Shown: in pieces, positions 6,984-9,556 of the stretch
Layout: each line of letters opens with the position of its first letter
How positions within the stretch are numbered: the first letter of the stretch is position 1
Assembly: GCA_031282285.1 (NCBI GenBank)
Contig: JAITEA010000004.1
Coordinates: 1 to 9,556 of the forward strand
Direction of reading: 5' to 3'
Source: Helicobacteraceae bacterium
GTDB taxonomy: Bacteria > Campylobacterota > Campylobacteria > Campylobacterales > SZUA-545
Length of the DNA stretch: 9,556 bases
Position numbers and translations under genes: made by a program
Notes under the pieces: generated by a model
Seen by the model: the letters and a program-made list of their open reading frames with translations, nothing else
Told to the model about the DNA's origin: nothing
Database searches by the model: none

Positions 6984-7229
6984 ATGGCGGGCGAAATAAA
7001 TAGCTTTCTGCAAAATATGACAAAGCTCTCTTCGACGCAGAAAAATTACGGCGGCGCCGACGAGACGACCAAGGCGAAAACTGAAGCCAAGTTATGCCCA
7101 AACTGCGGCGCGCCCCGCGCTAAACAAGACGGCTTGACCCGCTGCGCGTACTGCGGATATAAGTTTATCGACGCCGCTTTAACCGACGGCGTATATATCA
7201 AAGCGGAGGACAACTCAAAAAATGTATGA
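6984..7229 (+). CDS. Small zinc-ribbon protein
   Basis: An 81-residue soluble protein. Residues 3-20 could form a short amphipathic helix, and 22-36 are polar and probably flexible. The zinc ribbon is C38-P-N-C41-G ... C54-A-Y-C57-G, two C-x2-C knuckles separated by 12 residues. After it comes a short strand-rich tail (Y-K-F-I-D, G-V-Y-I-K). The ATG is 2 bases after the SPFH stop, and the likely RBS AAGGAG (6964-6969) lies inside the upstream gene at long spacing, so coupling is likely. The 3' end overlaps the next gene by 8 bases. The close packing and the zinc ribbon found fused to some SPFH relatives suggest that it binds the SPFH protein or a common client. No enzymatic residues are visible, and the specific function is unknown. 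Confidence 0.8.
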   Translation: MAGEINSFLQNMTKLSSTQKNYGGADETTKAKTEAKLCPNCGAPRAKQDGLTRCAYCGYKFIDAALTDGVYIKAEDNSKNV

Positions 7230-8118
7230 CGATCTGCGCAATCAAATAACCCAGCAGCAATCAAGATGGCTGCTGTTTATAGACAAATTAACCGCCAGAG
7301 CAAAAGAGCTGTACGAACCAGCCCGCGCCGAGCTAACCGCTTTGAGAAAGTCCGATAACGATCCGTATAAAACATTGACCAACAAAGTATTATCCGGCGT
7401 ATGCGGACAGCTTGGCTCAATCAGGAAAAAAGCCTACGACGCGCACGAAAAAGAGATTATAGATTTTTACTATTGCCTCAAAGACGAAATTGCTATGACG
7501 CATCCGTTATTCGATACGCTGTACGCGTTTAGAACTATCTGCCTTGAACGCTTTGGCGAGCTTGAGAAAATGTTGTTGTATATGGAACAAAGTTTAAGAG
7601 AGGACGCCGAAGCGGATTTAGAAGACGAATACAACAAAATCATAGACGACTTTAATAAAACAAAAGAAAATCTGCGCTGTTCGCAATGCGGACATTCGCT
7701 GCCGATCGATCGCGTATTTTTTATAGCCGTTCATATCGCCTGTCCCGCCTGCGGCGCGCAAAATACCCTAGAACCCGGTTCTCAAGCGCGAAGTTTGCAG
7801 TTTATCGCCAACGATCTTGCCGCGAAGCGCAGCAAACCTCTGCTTGAAGCGAGCCAACAAGCCAAAGACGAAGAGCGCGATCTGTACGCAAAAGCGCATA
7901 GTATGAAACTAGACGCTATCCATAAAGACGACAAGGCAAAAGCCGCCGTTAAAAAAGAGATAGAGCTTATCGACGCCGAGCGGGAAAGATTGATTGCGCG
8001 ATCGCGCGAGCTTTACGACAAATATCTGCGCGCCGTTTGCGACGAGATGAACAAGATAATCCCCGATTTCAAAGATCATCACGAAAAAGTTTATCTCAAG
8101 CAGATAAACCAAATTTAA
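7222..8118 (+). CDS. Coiled-coil protein with central zinc ribbon, unknown function
   Basis: A 298-residue, highly charged and mostly helical soluble protein with no signal peptide or membrane segment. Helices of coiled-coil character cover about 1-45, 62-95 and 105-150. A zinc ribbon follows, C153-S-Q-C156-G ... C174-P-A-C177-G, with 17 residues between the pairs. A long charged helical region runs from about 190 to 265 (E-R-D-L-Y-A-K, A-V-K-K-E-I-E-L-I-D-A-E-R-E-R) and ends in K-V-Y-L-K-Q-I-N-Q-I. The helix/zinc-ribbon/helix layout suggests a structural or adaptor protein. The start ATG at 7222 overlaps the previous gene by 8 bases (ATGTATGA), with GCGGAGG about 12 bases upstream. I do not recognise a named family. 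It probably works with the SPFH protein because all four genes are packed together. Its codons are AT-richer than in the flagellar genes. Confidence 0.82.
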   Translation: MYDDLRNQITQQQSRWLLFIDKLTARAKELYEPARAELTALRKSDNDPYKTLTNKVLSGVCGQLGSIRKKAYDAHEKEIIDFYYCLKDEIAMTHPLFDTLYAFRTICLERFGELEKMLLYMEQSLREDAEADLEDEYNKIIDDFNKTKENLRCSQCGHSLPIDRVFFIAVHIACPACGAQNTLEPGSQARSLQFIANDLAAKRSKPLLEASQQAKDEERDLYAKAHSMKLDAIHKDDKAKAAVKKEIELIDAERERLIARSRELYDKYLRAVCDEMNKIIPDFKDHHEKVYLKQINQI

Positions 8119-8120
8119 CA

Positions 8121-8126
8121 AAGGAG
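8121..8126 (+). promoter_or_regulatory. RBS (AAGGAG) fixing the GTG start of the last cassette gene
   Basis: AAGGAG lies 6 bases before GTG at 8133 and directly after the TAA stop (8116-8118) of the preceding gene. No RBS precedes the in-frame ATG at 8037, which would force a 32-codon overlap in another frame. The GTG start is therefore preferred. Confidence 0.8.
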
Positions 8127-8132
8127 AAACAG

Positions 8133-8699
8133 GTGGCTGACAATCTAGAGCCGATTCACGGCATTTCGTTTGAGGATTACGCGCAGATGGTAATCAAATT
8201 AACCAGCGGCGCGAGCAAGGAGCAGATATGCGAAGCGATGGGGATCGATCTTGTCGTATGGGACGAGATCAATACGCTCTGGATACAGAGAATGACGGAG
8301 GATTCCTCGTTCAAATTGGCGCAGCTTTACGGGCAGTATTTTGCCAAAGGAGTTACCAATCCGAAGCTGGTAAATCTTGAGGCGAATATTTCGCCGGAAG
8401 GCAAGGCAAATCTGGAGCGCATAAAGAACGATCGCTACTTTTACGAAGAGTTGTGCGGCGCGAGAAATGCGGCTTACTCTTACGGCTTGGACGGCGCGCA
8501 GTGGATTTTGGAAAATTTTGGCATATCGCTTGGCGATTTTCAATCGGTAGGTATGCAATATATGTCAAAACGGCTCAAAGGCGAAGATTTTATGGAGACG
8601 AAAGCGTATATTGAATATCAGCAGGAAAAACAAAAGGAGTACGAGGCGAAATTCGCCGCCGAGCGCGGAGGCAATGTCGCCGACGATATCGAGTTCTAA
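8133..8699 (+). CDS. 188-residue protein of the SPFH cassette (possible DUF6620-type)
   Basis: A soluble helical protein of 188 residues starting at GTG, 14 bases after the upstream stop. The N-terminal part (5-54) has L5-E-P-I-H-G-I-S and then a helix-turn-helix-like pattern, S25-G-A-S-K-E-Q-I-C-E-A-M-G-I-D with a tryptophan-rich helix W43-D-E-I-N-T-L-W50. The middle (55-95) reads F-K-L-A-Q-L-Y-G-Q-Y-F-A-K-G. The rest is helical, with aromatic clusters (Y-F-Y-E-E-L) and a Lys/Glu-rich end closing in D-D-I-E-F. From memory it resembles DUF6620 proteins, which I associate loosely with SPFH loci; I could not verify this. There are no catalytic motifs, signal peptide or membrane segment. It is the last gene of the cassette, and no strong intrinsic terminator follows its TAA. 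Confidence 0.8.
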   Translation: MADNLEPIHGISFEDYAQMVIKLTSGASKEQICEAMGIDLVVWDEINTLWIQRMTEDSSFKLAQLYGQYFAKGVTNPKLVNLEANISPEGKANLERIKNDRYFYEELCGARNAAYSYGLDGAQWILENFGISLGDFQSVGMQYMSKRLKGEDFMETKAYIEYQQEKQKEYEAKFAAERGGNVADDIEF

Positions 8700-8899
8700 T
8701 CGCCCTTTTACCTATTTAGTTTTACGATAGCGCGGAACGACGGGAAGCGAAGGCTTTTACGCGCAAAACCGCGAACAAACAACGCTTCGCAACTTACGCT
8801 AAAGGCGCGGGAATGGCGGAAGTAAGCCTTTGGGAATGGACGGCGGCGGGCGCTTGCTTAAAAAACGGGAATAATATACGCCGCTTCCTTCTCCCCTGA

Positions 8900-8930
8900 T
8901 AAGGGTGGGCGTTATGCCCGCAACCCCTTA
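8900..8930 (+). repeat. Imperfect hairpin next to the dRS3-like palindrome
   Basis: The outer arms TAAGGG (8900-8905) and CCCTTA (8925-8930) enclose inner arms GGGC (8907-8910) and GCCC (8916-8919) with a GTTAT loop and unpaired T and GCAAC bulges. No T-run follows, so it is not a classical terminator. It ends 3 bases before the next palindrome, so the two may be parts of one element. Confidence 0.5.
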
Positions 8931-8933
8931 GTC

Positions 8934-8953
8934 ATTCCCGCGTAGGCGGGAAT
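8934..8953. repeat. dRS3-like palindrome ATTCCC-N8-GGGAAT
   Basis: The sequence is ATTCCCGC-GTAG-GCGGGAAT, an 8-bp perfect stem with a 4-base loop. It fits the 20-base pattern ATTCCC-N8-GGGAAT known as dRS3 in Neisseria, and similar REP-like GTCATTCCCGC units occur in many proteobacterial intergenic regions. In Neisseria such sites are recombination and phage-integration targets. Its role here is unknown, and the copy number elsewhere in this genome cannot be seen. Confidence 0.65.
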
Positions 8954-9022
8954 CCATCTTGCAAAACCTTCGTAACGCGATCAACCAACACAATTAAAAC
9001 TTTCCCTTTTTGGATTCTCGCC
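8945..9022. repeat. Short imperfect inverted repeat pair (MITE-like remnant)
   Basis: GGCGGGAATCCA at 8945-8956 and TGGATTCTCGCC at 9011-9022 are reverse complements with one mismatch in 12. They enclose 54 bases of AT-rich, non-coding sequence. This is the arrangement expected of a tiny non-autonomous element or of two opposed dRS3/REP units, the right-hand one decayed. No target-site duplication is apparent. Confidence 0.4.
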
Positions 9023-9042
9023 TTCCTCCGCGCCTTGTGACC

Positions 9043-9300
9043 CTAATCTGGTCGGGCGCTTAGCGGGAACGACGCATAAGGGCGCCTTTTCTGCGCGCCT
9101 TGCGGGAACGATAAACAACCGACCGATCGCGTTTTGATCGGCGTTTGGCGCTGTTTGCGTCCTTTTTGCTTTATCTGTAGCGTCAAGGCGCGGATCGCGT
9201 TCGTTAGGCGCGCGTTAAGCGTCGTTTTTTTGATCGCATTCAGTTCTACGCTTAATTTCTCTCTTGTTTTTCTTGTTTTGTTTATAGCGTTAAGGAGCAT
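9043..9300 (-). CDS. Doubtful 85-residue basic small protein
   Basis: This frame runs from an ATG at 9300 with AAAAGG 6 bases upstream, a usable RBS. The first 60 residues are Lys/Arg/Thr/Asn-rich with helical heptad character (K-T-R-E-K-L-S-V-E-L-N-A-I-K-K). Many codons end in G or C, as in the neighbouring real genes. Against it, the last 25 codons run through the GCGGGAACGA repeats, no family is recognisable, and no good -10 box lies upstream. It may be a decayed gene or chance. A plus-strand frame covers the same bases and is less convincing. Confidence 0.22.
   Translation of the reverse strand: MLLNAINKTRKTREKLSVELNAIKKTTLNARLTNAIRALTLQIKQKGRKQRQTPIKTRSVGCLSFPQGAQKRRPYASFPLSARPD
9063..9111 (+). 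repeat. Two direct copies of GCGGGAACGA
   Basis: Identical 10-mers lie at 9063-9072 and 9102-9111, 39 bases apart. Between them is a small inverted repeat, GGCGC 9081-9085 / GCGCC 9095-9099. A related GCGGAACGAC occurs at 8732-8741. They appear to be further degraded units of the repeat family that fills this island. Confidence 0.45.
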
Positions 9301-9381
9301 AATATGCCTTTTAGCTAACGATTGCGATATTCAATCTGTAATTTAAGAAGCAATAGGCTACGATCTGGTCAAGGTATTGAT

Positions 9382-9387
9382 TACAAT
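9382..9387 (+). promoter_or_regulatory. Possible -10 box (TACAAT) for the gene at 9414
   Basis: TACAAT lies in AT-rich context 26 bases before the ATG, a spacing like that of the other promoters in this window. It differs from TATAAT at one position and has no clear -35. Confidence 0.35.
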
Positions 9388-9413
9388 ATCTAATTTCACA
9401 AGAGGAGTCTAAG

Positions 9414-9556
9414 ATGAGAGCTCTCTCTCAATTAGTTGGCGCGGTTGTATCTGCGCTTGGTCTTACCGCCATCGATTTCAGCCTGCTTGGTTGCGATATC
9501 GCTTCTGGGGGGGGGGGGGGGGGGTCCCCCCACCCCCCACCCCAACCCCAATTTGT
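9414..9556 (+). CDS. Partial gene: possible lipoprotein with poly-Gly tract, right end missing
   Basis: The frame is open from ATG 9414 to the window edge (47 codons). AGAGGAG at 9401-9407 lies 6 bases upstream, a strong RBS. The N-terminus is moderately hydrophobic (V8-G-A-V-V-S-A-L-G-L) and reaches L24-L-G-C27, which fits a lipobox. However, it has only one basic residue (R2), and Asp21 interrupts the hydrophobic run, so the signal is atypical. After D28-I-A-S31 come six glycines from 18 G bases, then a Ser/Thr/Pro/Asn/His-rich stretch. Poly-Gly followed by a Pro-rich linker behind the lipidated Cys is common in surface lipoproteins. Translation past the G tract depends on exact tract length and on doubtful terminal bases. 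No family can be assigned. Confidence 0.5.
   Translation, partial: MRALSQLVGAVVSALGLTAIDFSLLGCDIASGGGGGGSPHPPPQPQF
9507..9524 (+). repeat. G18 homopolymer in the 5' part of a gene
   Basis: Eighteen consecutive G follow TCT codon 31 of the gene at 9414. At 18 bases the tract is in frame (six Gly codons); gain or loss of one G would frameshift. In Campylobacterota such tracts at gene starts are classical phase-variation switches. The C-rich bases 9525-9556 right after it are low-complexity and sit at the window edge, so sequencing or assembly error is an equally serious explanation. Confidence 0.7.

Larger units (their letters stand above)
8700..9413. other. Repeat-rich intergenic island without a convincing gene
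   Basis: About 700 bases separate the SPFH cassette from the gene at 9414. The first 430 bases are full of short palindromes and GGGAA(T/C/G) motifs, at about 8742, 8809, 8832, 8867, 8948, 9065 and 9104. Other pairs include AAAGGC 8801-8806 / GCCTTT 8826-8831. The stretch 9140-9413 is more AT-rich and repeat-poor; it holds one doubtful minus-strand frame and a perfect palindrome, GCATA-A-TATGC, at 9297-9307. No tRNA, rRNA, transposase remnant or CRISPR unit is recognisable. Confidence 0.6.

Noticed and set aside
8037..8132. ATG at 8037 as start of the last cassette gene
   Set aside because: It would overlap the previous gene by 82 bases and has no RBS. GTG 8133 has AAGGAG six bases upstream.
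8807..9111. CRISPR array from the recurring GGGAAT/GGGAAC motif
   Set aside because: The motif is only 6-10 bases, spacing is irregular (about 23 to 117 bases) and there is no conserved longer repeat.
9292..9315. AAGGAG followed by ATG and a four-codon frame (M-P-F-S)
   Set aside because: It could be a leader minigene, but the RBS-like bases are part of the palindrome GCATAATATGC and nothing ties it to the gene at 9414.
9134..9346. Plus-strand 70-codon hydrophobic frame
   Set aside because: No RBS; the hydrophobicity comes from T-rich sequence antisense to an A-rich strand, and no signal-peptide logic or stop-proximal signal is seen.
1..9556. tRNA, rRNA, transposase or integrase genes
   Set aside because: I saw no cloverleaf with TTCGANTC-type T-arm, no rRNA core motif, and no DDE or tyrosine-recombinase-like protein on either strand.

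Overview
This window looks like chromosomal DNA of a Campylobacterota-type (epsilonproteobacterial) bacterium, though of fairly high GC for that group. Three things point there. The core promoters are nearly perfect TATAAT boxes in AT-rich context with no clear -35. The gene order cheX-like / fliN / membrane protein resembles, from memory, the Campylobacter and Helicobacter arrangement. Homopolymeric G tracts lie inside coding regions. No similarity search was possible, so the assignment is an inference.

Layout. Bases 1-731 (minus strand) hold the 5' part of a lipoprotein gene that runs off the left edge; it has its own promoter and a strong RBS. Bases 827-4383 (minus) are a two-gene operon, a TauE/SafE-type membrane permease followed by uvrA, with a 4-base TTGA overlap. 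Bases 4384-4474 are a compact divergent promoter region. Bases 4475-5966 (plus) form a tightly overlapping flagellar operon: a CheX-like CheY-P phosphatase, FliN, and an enlarged FliO-like protein. The FliO-like gene carries a G8 tract just after its membrane segment.

Bases 6037-8699 (plus) are a four-gene cassette with its own TATAAT promoter. It encodes an SPFH-domain protein with a C-terminal SHOCT motif, an 81-residue zinc-ribbon protein, a coiled-coil protein with a second zinc ribbon, and a 188-residue protein starting at GTG. It resembles the SPFH/zinc-ribbon membrane-stress loci around Bacillus YdjI-like proteins, but no PspA homologue is present. This is the best candidate for a little-described system here. 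Its base composition differs from the flanking uvrA and flagellar genes, with more AT-rich codons and about half the GATC density.

Bases 8700-9413 hold no convincing gene. They contain palindromes, recurring GGGAAT/GGGAAC motifs, a dRS3-like ATTCCC-N8-GGGAAT palindrome and a short imperfect inverted repeat, so this is a repeat-rich intergenic island. At 9414 a new gene starts with a good RBS and a possible lipobox. It runs into 18 consecutive G and a C-rich tail at the window edge, which is either a phase-variable surface lipoprotein or a low-quality contig end.
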